A stretch of 64,000 bases of DNA from Prosthecochloris sp. (GCA_004028745.1 RAZP01000019.1:12797-76796); one strand, 5' to 3'; shown: positions 43,052-52,762, counted from the first letter of the stretch. The notes: a model not told the origin generated them from the sequence alone. Made by a program: numbers and translations.

Positions 43052-43570
43052 TTACATGGTACGGACATGGATGAGCAGAAACTCAGTATCCTCTACAACG
43101 GAAAATTTGTGCTCGTGCATGGCATTAAATCTCACCGCGGAACCTGATTCCAACGGAATAGATTGATCCCCGACATGTAAAATCAGGTGCCCCGATAAAA
43201 CAACACACACCTCCGTTGTATCCTCATGCAGTTCGTATCCATATTCGGTTCGGGCACCTTTGTCCGCTTTCAGCAAGTACATCTCCAGATTACCGAAATA
43301 GAGCCGGGTCCCCGAATATCCGGCTTTTGAAAAACTTTCTGTCCTGGCCTGCTCGACTCGTACACCTTCGGCTAATCGTATTAAGTCACCTGCACTGAGC
43401 TGCAATGCTTTTGCCAGTGATTCTATGGTTTGGACTCTGGGATTATCAAATCCTGCTTCGATTTTAGCGATAGTTGCACGTGTTACGTCCGACTTTTTGG
43501 AAAGCTGTTCGGCGGTCATCCGCCGTTTCAAACGAAGAGTTTTCAGTACTGAGAAATCAAGTTTTTTCAT
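43052..43570 (-). CDS. XRE-family regulator with C-terminal cupin
   Basis: Predicted DNA-binding repressor or activator of 172 residues. Start at 43570 gives MKKLDFSVLKTLRLKRRM, followed by a helix-turn-helix (AEQLSKKSDVTRATIAKIEAGFDNPRVQTIESLAKAL, about 17-55) and a cupin barrel (GYELHEDTTEVCVVLSGHLILHVGDQSIPLESGSAVRFNAMHEHKFSVVEDTEFLLIHV). Cupin histidines are partly present. Proteins of this type bind small ligands or metals. The downstream flavodoxin gene is its likely target or partner. Confidence 0.88.
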   Translation of the reverse strand: MKKLDFSVLKTLRLKRRMTAEQLSKKSDVTRATIAKIEAGFDNPRVQTIESLAKALQLSAGDLIRLAEGVRVEQARTESFSKAGYSGTRLYFGNLEMYLLKADKGARTEYGYELHEDTTEVCVVLSGHLILHVGDQSIPLESGSAVRFNAMHEHKFSVVEDTEFLLIHVRTM

Positions 43571-43817
43571 ATTGCTGATGCGTTTGTTAATCTTTATTGA
43601 TAAAATGTATGCTTTAATATACGAGCATGCAAAAAATAATTTACTTTTTGTATAAAAAAATATCACCAAGTGCGGAAAGAGGATTTTTCCTGATGTTGTA
43701 GCGTTAATTTTTCAATACAATCAAAAGCAGCTTTTTGTTTAACGGGTGTGGTGAGTTGCAGAAATGGATTGAATCACTGTCAGAGAAAGGCATACAAGTG
43801 ATGAGTATGGTGTTGTC

Positions 43818-44765
43818 ATGAAAAAAAGAGATTTTCAAAAAAACATGTTAACTGATTTTCCTCCTTCCTTTCTGGGGTGTTCCTCTGAGGAGATGAATAG
43901 GAAGATTGTGGGTCTTGATCGCTGCCTTGAAGCGTGCACCCTTTGTCCAAGGAACTGCGGAGTAAATCGTAAGAAAGGCGAAAAGGGGTTTTGCAGGATG
44001 GGAGATACGGCAATCGTGGCCAGCTACGGTCCTCATTTTGGCGAGGAGCGGCCGCTTGTTGGTATGGGAGGCTCAGGGACGATATTTTTCAGCAACTGCA
44101 ACCTTGGCTGCGTTTTCTGCCAGAACTACGATATCAGCCATTTCGGCGAAGGGCAGGAAATCAGTATCGAGCGCCTTGCATCGATCATGATTGACCTGCA
44201 GGCACAAGGCTGCCATAACATCAATCTCGTTACGCCGACACACCAGACCCCGATGATTTTGAGGAGCCTGAAGATTGCTATCGAGGGAGGGCTCCGTATC
44301 CCTGTCGTTTATAACTGCGGAGGATATGAATCCGTGGAGACTCTTGAAATACTCAGTGGGATAATTGATATCTACATGCCTGATTTCAAATACGCTGACC
44401 CGGTAGTGGCGGAAAAATATTCCGGTGCCCCGGACTACCCTGCTGTTGCCAGAAAGGCGATCAGAGAAATGCACAAACAGGTTGGGGAGCTTGTGATCGA
44501 CAAACACGGTGTAGCAATGCAGGGACTGCTGATAAGGCATCTGGTTATGCCGGGCGATATTGCCGGAACGGAAGCGGTGGTGAAGTTCATTGCCGAAGAG
44601 ATCTCCGCAAACACCTGGATAAACATCATGGACCAATATCGTCCGTGTTACAAGGCTTTTGATTACCCTGGAATTTCCCGGAAAGTATCGGCAGCAGAGT
44701 ATCGTGATGCACTTAAACGTGCTGTTGAAGCAGGTTTGAAAAGAATCGATGCATTGATGTTTTAA
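43818..44765 (+). CDS. Radical SAM protein, PflA-like (COG1313 type)
   Basis: A 315-residue radical SAM enzyme. The [4Fe-4S]-SAM motif is in NCNLGCVFCQNYDISH, preceded by a Cys-rich N-terminal segment (CTLCPRNCGVNRKKGEKGFCRMG) that may bind another cluster. Further motifs: GCHNINLVTPTHQTPMI, YNCGGYESVETLEIL, IYMPDFKYAD, VMPGDIAGT. This family is often labelled putative pyruvate formate-lyase activating enzyme, but its true role is not settled; no glycyl radical enzyme is visible here. It lacks a SPASM domain, so it is not an obvious peptide-modifying maturase. Confidence 0.88.
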   Translation: MKKRDFQKNMLTDFPPSFLGCSSEEMNRKIVGLDRCLEACTLCPRNCGVNRKKGEKGFCRMGDTAIVASYGPHFGEERPLVGMGGSGTIFFSNCNLGCVFCQNYDISHFGEGQEISIERLASIMIDLQAQGCHNINLVTPTHQTPMILRSLKIAIEGGLRIPVVYNCGGYESVETLEILSGIIDIYMPDFKYADPVVAEKYSGAPDYPAVARKAIREMHKQVGELVIDKHGVAMQGLLIRHLVMPGDIAGTEAVVKFIAEEISANTWINIMDQYRPCYKAFDYPGISRKVSAAEYRDALKRAVEAGLKRIDALMF

Positions 44766-44979
44766 TCAGTGTAATCGGTGCTTCGGTGAAGTTGTTCTGA
44801 ATGCTGTCGGTGTTGAGTATCATTTGTTTTTTGTCTGGAATAATGTATTCTTGAGCAACCACTTTTTTTTTACGCAGCCGATCGTTTGTATGATTCCTGA
44901 ACCCCGTAAGTGCATAGAGTGTTGCAGCTCTCGTAAAGAATTTTTTAATCCCGATTTCAACGCATAACAAGAAAGGTTT

Positions 44980-45576
44980 ATGAATAAAAAAAAATCTGAT
45001 ATTGATCCGATTACAAGAAGGAAAGCATTACGGCGTACAAAAAAAATGTTGCAGCGGGAATGGCGTCTTGATTCTGAGCCATTGGTCAAGATGAAGCTCC
45101 AGGCCAGGCCTCCAAAAGGGCTTGGAAAAAATCAAAACCAGATTCGTGCCTTGGAGACACCGATTGAAACGGTGGATTTCGCTGATTTGGATGTCGATGT
45201 TGCCGGTTACAAACTTGCAGCAGCAGAAACTGTCGGGGCACTACGCGATGTCATCTGGGAAGGGATCCCTGATAAACACCGGACTGCTGTTACCATTACC
45301 GAAGGAGATGCATATAAACGTACAGTGAAGATGCTAATGCGTGAGTGGAAGCTTAAAGATATACCTTCACCAGACAAAAGTTTGTATGCCCTTCCTCCCA
45401 AAGGATTAGGAAAGAATCAGGTTCAGGTTCGTGCCTTGGAAACCCCTATTGAGTGTATTGATTTTGCTGATGTGCATGCCACGGTAACAGGTAACAGGCT
45501 TGTTGCGTCGTCAACTGTCAAAGGGCTGCACAAAGTTATTTGGAAAGGAATCCCTGATGACCATAAAATGAAATAA
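44980..45576 (+). CDS. Two-repeat protein of unknown function
   Basis: 198 residues made of two copies of one about 79-residue unit (about 22-100 and 117-195, period 95). Each has a basic helix KMLxREWxL, then PPKGLGKNQxQxRALETPIExxDFAD, then a hydrophobic strand region and VIWxGIPDxH. No signal peptide, membrane helix or known catalytic motif; the C-terminus is basic. DNA copies differ enough to be an old duplication. It precedes a secreted beta-barrel gene by 18 bases and could be co-transcribed. I do not recognise the family. Confidence 0.75.
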   Translation: MNKKKSDIDPITRRKALRRTKKMLQREWRLDSEPLVKMKLQARPPKGLGKNQNQIRALETPIETVDFADLDVDVAGYKLAAAETVGALRDVIWEGIPDKHRTAVTITEGDAYKRTVKMLMREWKLKDIPSPDKSLYALPPKGLGKNQVQVRALETPIECIDFADVHATVTGNRLVASSTVKGLHKVIWKGIPDDHKMK

Positions 45577-45594
45577 AAAAGGAAAATACAACTG

Positions 45595-46863
45595 ATGAGA
45601 AACCTGTTTTTGATTTTCTGTTCCGCTGTCTTTTCTTTGTCCTTTTTGTTAATAAATGTCGAGGCTGCTGAAAACATTTCAGCAAAAAATTTCGCAGGAA
45701 ATGATGGGATGCTTGATGAGCATGAGGCAGCCCTTTATCTGGCATTCATAAAAAACAAACCCTTGTCGGAATTTCTGGTGCCTGGCCAATTGACTATTGA
45801 TATTGACAAGATTAAAAAAGTTATGGCCATTGATATCGCTGATTTAAAGCTTCGCATCGGAGAGCCTCTATGGAGGCCCCAGGAACTTGATTCTCTGGCT
45901 ATTGCTAAAAAAAGAGATCACCAAAAGAAGCCGGGATGGAAAAAAATTACTGGGGTGACCGTTGCAAAGCCATTAGGTGAAAAAGGAGATAAAGGGAGTC
46001 TTGGCCCAATACGTTTGCGCAAAAGTGGATCGGAGCTTGCTAAAAATTCGTCGAATGCCAAAGGGGCTTTGATAGGTTTTTCAGATAATCGCTTGATCAA
46101 TGGCGGCGGCGCATGGAACACACAAGGTGCTCTTGGCTATCCTGTAAAATTTTTCTTTCAACATGGGCAGGGTAGGTCAACTGAATTTGAAATAACTCCG
46201 GTGTTTGGCTGGAATCTTGCCGAGGCTGAAGGCACAGCAGAGTATGAGGTCAACGAACTGGATTTCAGCCTGCCGGTCATTGTTTATATATCTCCCGGTG
46301 GAAACAAAATGACCGGTACGTATGAGGAGAACATCTCTGCTGCAAGTGATCGTGGTTTCAGCCGGTTATGGATAGTAAGGGCTAGACCATACTTTCAGAC
46401 TGATTTTGATTTTCGTCATGAAATCTATGGCATTGAAGCTTCTGCCGAATACGTGGGTTACTTATTCGGATCAAAACTCTATTTTGGGGGGTTTGAGAAT
46501 ATCGCATCCAGTGGATTGCAGTACCAGCTACGAATTATACCCAGAGTTGATTACAGTGAAACAGCAAAAGGGGGTATCCATACGACACGACAGGAAGGGG
46601 ATGACTGGTTTCGTCTGGGTGGACAGGTGGCTCTCGATTTTCGCATAGGCGAAGAATATTTCAATTCTCTCGATATTGGAACTTCATATCAATTCTTTGA
46701 AGCATTGTCCGGTCAAGGGGGATACTCGGATTTATTTAATACATACGCAACCTGGTGGCTTAGCGAGAATGCAGGCATGACACTGGAGTATAGCAAAGGA
46801 AATACTCCGGTGGCAGCTCAAAAGATTGACCTTGTTATACTTGGGCTTGAGTTTAAATACTGA
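45595..46863 (+). CDS. Exported protein, probable outer-membrane beta-barrel
   Basis: 422 residues with a signal peptide (cleavage near VEA-AEN, residue 25). After a mixed N-terminal region of about 150 residues the protein turns into alternating hydrophobic strands rich in Tyr, Gly and Trp (PVKFFFQHGQGRSTEFEITPVFGWNLAEA, LYFGGFENIASSGLQYQLRIIPRVDYSE, GMTLEYSKGNT) and ends in LVILGLEFKY, a C-terminal aromatic as outer-membrane barrels have. It follows the two-repeat protein by 18 bases. No specific family recognised. Confidence 0.75.
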   Translation: MRNLFLIFCSAVFSLSFLLINVEAAENISAKNFAGNDGMLDEHEAALYLAFIKNKPLSEFLVPGQLTIDIDKIKKVMAIDIADLKLRIGEPLWRPQELDSLAIAKKRDHQKKPGWKKITGVTVAKPLGEKGDKGSLGPIRLRKSGSELAKNSSNAKGALIGFSDNRLINGGGAWNTQGALGYPVKFFFQHGQGRSTEFEITPVFGWNLAEAEGTAEYEVNELDFSLPVIVYISPGGNKMTGTYEENISAASDRGFSRLWIVRARPYFQTDFDFRHEIYGIEASAEYVGYLFGSKLYFGGFENIASSGLQYQLRIIPRVDYSETAKGGIHTTRQEGDDWFRLGGQVALDFRIGEEYFNSLDIGTSYQFFEALSGQGGYSDLFNTYATWWLSENAGMTLEYSKGNTPVAAQKIDLVILGLEFKY

Positions 46864-46914
46864 GACCTTGCCGTCTCAGGCGCTGAGCCTGTAAACGTGA
46901 CCCGAACTGGAAAC

Positions 46915-47526
46915 TTACGTGGCCCCTTTTTCCGGAGATGGTTCGCAAAAGGCATATAGTATAACTGCGACGATACAGGCAAACAGATATATCCCCGTTA
47001 TTAACAGCAAAGTAAATTTTCCCGAAGCTGCCAGTGTTGCCGTGGCAGTTGCCATATCAGAAGGCTCTGAAAGCAGCATGATCAAAAGTAGCTGGTTTTC
47101 TATAACGTCGAGAATACCGGCCAGGATTACCAGCCAGGAAAGAAAATTGCCGGTTTTTGAAAGGAATTCATTTTTTTCTCTCAGGCTCTGAGCAAAGAAT
47201 CTGCAAAAAAGCCACAGTGTTGCCGTGTAAGCGGCTATGAATAGATAATCCAGGCCGAGGCTGAACAAGGCAATTCCTTTGCCATTATTTCCCCAGGAGT
47301 CAATGATTGCGTTTGCTTTTTCTGGAGTTCGGGCTAATTCCAATGAAACGATACCATATTTTTCAGGGGTCGAGCTGAAGCTGACGAGGTGCCGGTCAAG
47401 CGTGATCATGATACCCATCAAAATCAGTGTTATGAACAGCAAGATCGGAAGATTCTTTTTCTTCTCACGCAACCCGGCTTCTGTAAATGGCTGTGGATTG
47501 TTGAGCACTATGTTAGCCTCCGCCAA
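46915..47526 (-). CDS. Four-helix membrane protein
   Basis: 203 residues with four predicted membrane helices (ILLFITLILMGIMITL, LGLDYLFIAAYTATLWLF, FLSWLVILAGILDVIENQLLLIML, LLLITGIYLFACIVAVILYAF). No enzyme motif. The gene begins within the last 14 bases of the patatin gene on the same strand, so translation is almost certainly coupled and the two products probably work together at the membrane. Function unknown. Confidence 0.75.
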   Translation of the reverse strand: MAEANIVLNNPQPFTEAGLREKKKNLPILLFITLILMGIMITLDRHLVSFSSTPEKYGIVSLELARTPEKANAIIDSWGNNGKGIALFSLGLDYLFIAAYTATLWLFCRFFAQSLREKNEFLSKTGNFLSWLVILAGILDVIENQLLLIMLLSEPSDMATATATLAASGKFTLLLITGIYLFACIVAVILYAFCEPSPEKGAT

Positions 47527-50500
47527 ATAGATTTTTGAAAAATTGTATTACAGGATCGGTCAGTTTTGTCCATGATTCTCCATAAGCTTTTACGAAGCCT
47601 GACACCCAATCCCCTCCGTGGTTAAGAACGGTGTCATAGAGGGCTATCAGTACAAAGAACAGGCCGGTTAACAAAAAAAAGATAATGAGAGAGGATAACC
47701 ATCGAATGGATAGTCTGCATTTGATTTGATGAACATTGGATGTAAAGAAACGCTTGAAAAGGAGGATAAACAGACTGATGCCGAGCATCACAAAGCCGAA
47801 GGCTCTGAAGGCATCTGGTAATGGTATGTTAAGCATTGTTGCCAGATAACTTCCTGTTATTATGGTGGCGGAAACAAGAACAAACAGATGCATCCAGTAA
47901 TCAAAGAGCACTCCCTTGAATGTTTTTGGCGTCGAGAAATCAAGGAGTTCGAGAAGTATCCAGTTCAGCTTTTTCAGATAACTGCTGATTTTTTTTGTTA
48001 TGCCTTCACCTTCTTCAAGCCGGTCTATCATGGAGGAAGCTATCCCGGAAACTCGCCCGAGATATCTCAGGCTTGGTTCGGGTTCGAACTCCCTGTGAAA
48101 ATCGTATGTGCTTCGGAACTCTTTTTTCCATTGAGGTCCTGGTTGTTGTTCAGCAGGTGTAGTTTGTCCGGTTTTCGCAATGCCCATATTCCGGAATGAA
48201 AAACCGGGGCATACCCGCTTGATCAGGGTTTCTGCTCGATCAAGTGATCGCTGTTTGAAGCAGTACCAGGAAACCGCCGGTGGATGTTCAGTATTTCTTT
48301 TGCTTTCCGCAGAGGAACTTGTTTTTTCCCCGGTGGGTTCTTCAAAAAGAGCTTCTCTGATGGTTTGAAGCCTACTGTAATGCTCTTGAGCCTTCGTTGA
48401 CGTGAACCGGGAGCATTGCAGTTCATCGAGCCATTCGTCAATCGATTCCCTGAGAATGGTATGGTGAGCTTTGTCGATGAGCTCCTGTCGTTTCGATACA
48501 TGCTGTTCTCCCGGCAGTATTGCGGCAATGAGTCTTTCAGCACCATCCAGTCTGCCCCACATGATATCGTTTCTGCGCCACTCCCTGTCGAGAAAGCCAC
48601 CGAACGCGCCAAGCGCAATTCCTGCAAGCTTTGATTTTTCTTTTTTTGTTTCATTCCAGAGGTTGGTTGCATCCAAAGGGCTTATTCTATGTATATCTAC
48701 AGGGGTTCCTTCTCCATATTCTCCTCCTGCAAAAAGCTGGAAGGTTGTTAGGTCATGAAGGTCGTAACCATAGTCATAAAGAAAAAGAAGTTGAGCTGCA
48801 GTTATGAGGTTTACATCCGCCAGTTTGCTTATCGCATTTTCAATGTCGTTTCGGACAGAGACCGTTCCTGAAGAATACAGTTCAGGTGAAGGTGCTTGAG
48901 GATTTGAGGCGTCCTGAGCAGAAATTCCATAATGCACGCTCTTACTGATAGCTTTCATAAGTAATTCGAATTCGCGTATGAAGGAATCTCTTTTACCTAT
49001 TGGAAAAAGTGATTCGACGATTGTTTCAAAATCAGGGAGAGCGGATTTTGTGCTGTTGTTTTGTGACGAGTGCACTAGCGCAGCATCAAGCGTATTTTTC
49101 TGGTCTTGAAGGCATTCTTTCAGAACAATTGTATGACGATTGACAGGATTATCATTTCTGTAGAAAAGCAGTGCAGTTTTGAGCTTGTAAAGACGCTTAA
49201 GTGCATTTAAAATAATATTATAAAGGTTTTTGGCCGAATTTTGCCCTTCGCTGTGAAACGGCTTTTCATCTATATCGATACCCTGCATCAAAGTCTTTTC
49301 AAGCAGATTACGGAAGTAGATGAGCCTCCTTATACGGAAATCAATATCATAGCTTTCAATAAATTTATTTTCTGTTTTCTGTCCCTGGTCTCTCTGGGGG
49401 AGAAAGTTTTTTTGTCGCCAAGTTTCTAGAAGCAAACGGATAACCTGATACTCCCTGGATTGCTCCTTTATATCGGATGCCCGACTGATTATTCGTGCAA
49501 GAAAGTCGGTGATTTTGTCAATTTTGGTGTAATGGTATGAAGGGTAGCCGTCGCCGTAAAGCTCCACCATTTCGTTCAAGTCCTTCTTTTCAAAGCTCTC
49601 AAAGATATTTTTGTCGAACTCGTTTCTTTTTTGTGGCTGAACCAATATTTTCAGGAAGGAATCATCGTATTCCTGGCTGGTTTTGTTGTCCCTGTTAATG
49701 ATGTTTGATACTAATTTGAAAAACCCGGTATCAGGATTCAGAAAAGGCAGCGGTTCTTTTTTTCCCTCAGAAACAAAAAATTTTGTTCCCTGATATAAGC
49801 TCTCGATATCTTGCCGAATTTCTTTTTTTAGTTTGGACTGTTCAGCTTCATGCAGTGTTTGTGGCTGTGCGCTGTTTTTGGCACCAAGTTTTTTCTTCGT
49901 ATAGTAAAGATATTGTTTCAGGAAAATGTTGGTAAGCCTTTTCTGATTGATGGGCTCAAGCGTTTCTAGTATCCGGTTTACCGAACGGAGCCAGCGGTTA
50001 CGCTTTTGCAGCGCATTGATTTCCTCCCGGATAGTTTCATAACCGGGAAGAGAAATTGTTGCAAGTGTAGTGTTTTCCAGGAACGAAATCTCTTTACCTT
50101 GCTTTTTTGCTTTGTTTTTATCGTCAGATTCGGGTGCAGGGTCAATAAAAAGCAGTTTCCGTTCAAGCGGACAGTCGGATTCCCTTTCGTGTATGGCCTG
50201 AATAGCATGGCCGAAAGGTCGATTGTCGAGATAACCTCCATCGGCAAATTCCCGGTCTTCCAGTGAAATGTCATCAGAATGGGTATTGTAACCTTTGAAA
50301 AACTCATCTTTCCACTGATCCCAATTGGTTGAGAAGTTTTTGTGATCTTCGTGTGACCGTTTTTTCAGGTATGCTTCTACGTCTGCAATTTTTACCGGCT
50401 CGAACGCTGTAGGGAAGGATGATGTGCAACGTGAAGCGAACGCAAGTAACGGATCATATTCTCCGGTAAAATGATTTGGTTGTTTTTGACTTGTACTCTC

Positions 50501-51187
50501 ATTGGCTTTTTCTTCAAATCGATACTTGAAAGGAAATACATGTTTGTAAATGTGCTCAAATGCCTGGCCGTCACTCAGTTGAATCGGGAGCTGTAGGCCC
50601 CGAAGGTCTGTCGTCGTGACAAACAGGTCGAGAGATTTTACATGTGCCGCATCGTTGTCTCGTGGAGCAGCTTTCTCCATTTTTTTAAAGGCCTCGAGAA
50701 GCTTTGCAAACATTCTCTGGCTGTTGAACAGGGATGTTTTCGGTTCCTTTGAGCAGAAAAAGTCTGGTTCAGAGCCGCGGTCGTTGAGTAGCTTGTCGAT
50801 GTCTCCTTCATTAAGCCATATCTTTTCAAGAACTTTCAAGTCATCGAGGCCGCACACAAGCCCTTTTGCTAAGCAGACCCCATTGATGCCCCCGGCGGAA
50901 GTACCGGAAATGATGTCGACAACAAATTTGTGGTCGAACTGCGGGGTGACCTGTTTTGATAAATATTCGGCAAGCTCTTTGTAGACAGAAGCTGTTCCTT
51001 CCGTTTTCGCAGAATTCTTTTGATCCATCTTCTCCTGAGAACGGCCCGAAGTGGCTTTCACCATGTTCAGGAGTTCCTGGGCAATGCCGTTCATGTAAAT
51101 AGCGAGGGATACCCCGCCATACATGACAACTGCAAAACGAATCTCTTTAGTGATTTTCTTTGAATCGCACGATGCATTCTGGGTCAT
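47513..51187 (-). CDS. Large patatin-like phospholipase with membrane-anchored C terminus
   Basis: 1224 residues. An N-terminal patatin lipase domain has the oxyanion loop FAVVMYGGVSLAIYMNGIAQELL (18-40), nucleophile Ser97 in SGTSAGG, and the catalytic Asp in FADGGYLDNRPFG near 320. A long helical middle follows, and the end has three predicted membrane helices (YWMHLFVLVSATIITGSYLA; GFVMLGISLFILLF; SLIIFFLLTGLFFVLIAL). This matches the long patatin-related class with a DUF3376-type region (TIGR03607, from memory). Shorter patatins are effectors in some defence systems, but no sensor gene is seen here. Coupled to the following four-helix membrane protein. Confidence 0.85.
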   Translation of the reverse strand: MTQNASCDSKKITKEIRFAVVMYGGVSLAIYMNGIAQELLNMVKATSGRSQEKMDQKNSAKTEGTASVYKELAEYLSKQVTPQFDHKFVVDIISGTSAGGINGVCLAKGLVCGLDDLKVLEKIWLNEGDIDKLLNDRGSEPDFFCSKEPKTSLFNSQRMFAKLLEAFKKMEKAAPRDNDAAHVKSLDLFVTTTDLRGLQLPIQLSDGQAFEHIYKHVFPFKYRFEEKANESTSQKQPNHFTGEYDPLLAFASRCTSSFPTAFEPVKIADVEAYLKKRSHEDHKNFSTNWDQWKDEFFKGYNTHSDDISLEDREFADGGYLDNRPFGHAIQAIHERESDCPLERKLLFIDPAPESDDKNKAKKQGKEISFLENTTLATISLPGYETIREEINALQKRNRWLRSVNRILETLEPINQKRLTNIFLKQYLYYTKKKLGAKNSAQPQTLHEAEQSKLKKEIRQDIESLYQGTKFFVSEGKKEPLPFLNPDTGFFKLVSNIINRDNKTSQEYDDSFLKILVQPQKRNEFDKNIFESFEKKDLNEMVELYGDGYPSYHYTKIDKITDFLARIISRASDIKEQSREYQVIRLLLETWRQKNFLPQRDQGQKTENKFIESYDIDFRIRRLIYFRNLLEKTLMQGIDIDEKPFHSEGQNSAKNLYNIILNALKRLYKLKTALLFYRNDNPVNRHTIVLKECLQDQKNTLDAALVHSSQNNSTKSALPDFETIVESLFPIGKRDSFIREFELLMKAISKSVHYGISAQDASNPQAPSPELYSSGTVSVRNDIENAISKLADVNLITAAQLLFLYDYGYDLHDLTTFQLFAGGEYGEGTPVDIHRISPLDATNLWNETKKEKSKLAGIALGAFGGFLDREWRRNDIMWGRLDGAERLIAAILPGEQHVSKRQELIDKAHHTILRESIDEWLDELQCSRFTSTKAQEHYSRLQTIREALFEEPTGEKTSSSAESKRNTEHPPAVSWYCFKQRSLDRAETLIKRVCPGFSFRNMGIAKTGQTTPAEQQPGPQWKKEFRSTYDFHREFEPEPSLRYLGRVSGIASSMIDRLEEGEGITKKISSYLKKLNWILLELLDFSTPKTFKGVLFDYWMHLFVLVSATIITGSYLATMLNIPLPDAFRAFGFVMLGISLFILLFKRFFTSNVHQIKCRLSIRWLSSLIIFFLLTGLFFVLIALYDTVLNHGGDWVSGFVKAYGESWTKLTDPVIQFFKNLFGGG

Positions 51188-51351
51188 AATAATACCTCCG
51201 TTGCAAGGGGAAGAGGGCTCGCTCTCTGATTGAAATTTAAAGTAAAATATACGAATTATGACAGGAAAGATAAGCTCTTATATGCTTCCGGGGTGGAAGA
51301 GGGATACGTAATATGGCTTCTATGTTTGCTTTTGCGGGCCTGGAAAAGTAG

Positions 51352-51657
51352 TTAACCGGTCTGGATCTCGGTCTTGAGATCGATCTCCTCGAGGATGGAG
51401 CTGACTTTCAGGCAGGCGGGCAGTGTTCCCGCGTATATGATGGAACGCCCTTTGGTGTGGACCTCCCAAGTGTGTTTTTCTGCTTTGGCCCTGGTGCACT
51501 GAATGGCTTTGATGATCTGAAAAATGACTTCATCAAAAGTGTGTATATCGTCATTAAATAGGATAACCCTGTAGGTGTCGAGAGTATCGCTGAGGGTTTC
51601 CTGTGGGGCTGCTTCGGTTTGCTCTCCGCTATGGGTAGCCTGCCAAAGACCGGGCAT
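51352..51657 (-). CDS. clpS: ATP-dependent Clp protease adaptor ClpS
   Basis: Delivers N-degron substrates to ClpAP. The 101 residues show the ClpS core: YRVILFNDDIHTFDEVIFQII, with the conserved NDD, then the AEKHTWEVHTKGRSIIYAGTLPAC region and the end VSSILEEIDLKTEI. The first 25 residues are a flexible Gly/Gln/Glu-rich lead, as usual in ClpS. clpA is not in the window. Confidence 0.92.
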   Translation of the reverse strand: MPGLWQATHSGEQTEAAPQETLSDTLDTYRVILFNDDIHTFDEVIFQIIKAIQCTRAKAEKHTWEVHTKGRSIIYAGTLPACLKVSSILEEIDLKTEIQTG

Positions 51658-51793
51658 AGCATATGATCTTTACGTGAACAAAGTGATCTGCTGATGTAAA
51701 AAATGTAATAAAATCGGAAAAGATCATAAAGCACGGATTGTAAACAGAGCTCTCGAAAAGTGTGTATTTTTCATCAAACGAATCACCAATCAG

Positions 51794-52762
51794 CTAATCA
51801 CTAACAACTGCTGGAGATGTTGTCAGGGAAAGTTCCCCGTTGCAGGCATGCAGGGTGCAACCGGCTCCGACAGGCGCGGTAAGAAGATCGTCGATGTGGC
51901 CGTAGGAAAGCCCGGCAACAACAGGGACATGCGGTGCTGTTTTATCGGTATAGTAATGAAGGATATCAAGAAGCGGGTGTTTTTTGTCGAAGTCCATTGC
52001 ATCTCTGCTGAACTGGCCGAAAAGAATGCCGCGGCACTTTTTCAGGCGGTCCGCATTGTGGAAATGGGAAAGGAGGCGGTCGATGCGGTAGGGCTCCTCG
52101 TTGATGTCCTCAAAAAGCGGCACTGAATTTTCCATTGAGGGGAGGTAAGGAGTGCCTACGAGGCATGAAAGGACGGTGAGGTTTCCCGCAAGCAATATTC
52201 CTTTGGCGGAACCTTCGCGGAAAACGCGGACGGGATGGTCGGGATGATTGATAATCTGGTGAACCGAAGAAGTCGATTCAAGTACTTTCCAGAAATTCTC
52301 TTCCGTGTAGGGGCTGGGATTGTGCAGTTCCGTTGCAAGCATAGGCCCTGAAAAAGTTACCAGGCCAGTTCTTGCGTAAAGGGCTATCGAGAGAGCCGTT
52401 ATATCCGAATAGCCTGCGAGGATTTTCGGGTTTGCCGAGATGAGCCCGTAGTCGAGGTCCTGAAGGAGCCTCGTGGCGCCGGAACCGCCCCTGAGGCAAA
52501 AAATCGCTTTTACCGATCTGTCAGCAAACATTTCATGGAGGTCGTGAAGCTTCTGCCGATCGAGCTCTTTCCTGGTTTCACCCTTGCAATTGAAGTGTGC
52601 TGCCGGCTTGACACGGTACCCGAGGTTTTCAAGATAAGTAACCGCCTGACCGATTTTTTCATGGTCGGGAGACGGCGAAGACGGTGAGATGAGCCCAATA
52701 GTATCGCCTTGCCGGAGTGCTCTTGGTATCAGCGTATGCATATGCAAAAACATCAGCGACAC
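51794..52762 (-). CDS. LD-carboxypeptidase, S66 family
   Basis: Muramoyl-tetrapeptide carboxypeptidase (LdcA type) that removes D-Ala from murein tetrapeptides during wall recycling. The 322 residues show DTIGLISPSSPSPDHE at the N terminus, CLRGGSGATRLLQDLDY, the nucleophile Ser in LAGYSDITAL, the Glu in FEDINEEPYRIDRLL and the His in LSYGHIDD, completing the Ser-Glu-His triad. No signal peptide, so cytoplasmic. First residues (MSLMFLHMH) are uncertain; the start at Met8 or later is possible. Confidence 0.9.
   Translation of the reverse strand: MSLMFLHMHTLIPRALRQGDTIGLISPSSPSPDHEKIGQAVTYLENLGYRVKPAAHFNCKGETRKELDRQKLHDLHEMFADRSVKAIFCLRGGSGATRLLQDLDYGLISANPKILAGYSDITALSIALYARTGLVTFSGPMLATELHNPSPYTEENFWKVLESTSSVHQIINHPDHPVRVFREGSAKGILLAGNLTVLSCLVGTPYLPSMENSVPLFEDINEEPYRIDRLLSHFHNADRLKKCRGILFGQFSRDAMDFDKKHPLLDILHYYTDKTAPHVPVVAGLSYGHIDDLLTAPVGAGCTLHACNGELSLTTSPAVVSD

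Noticed and set aside
43818..44765. Maturase for the Cys-rich peptide at 39763
   Set aside because: It belongs to the PflA-like COG1313 group, lacks a SPASM domain, and lies about 3.9 kb away across other genes.
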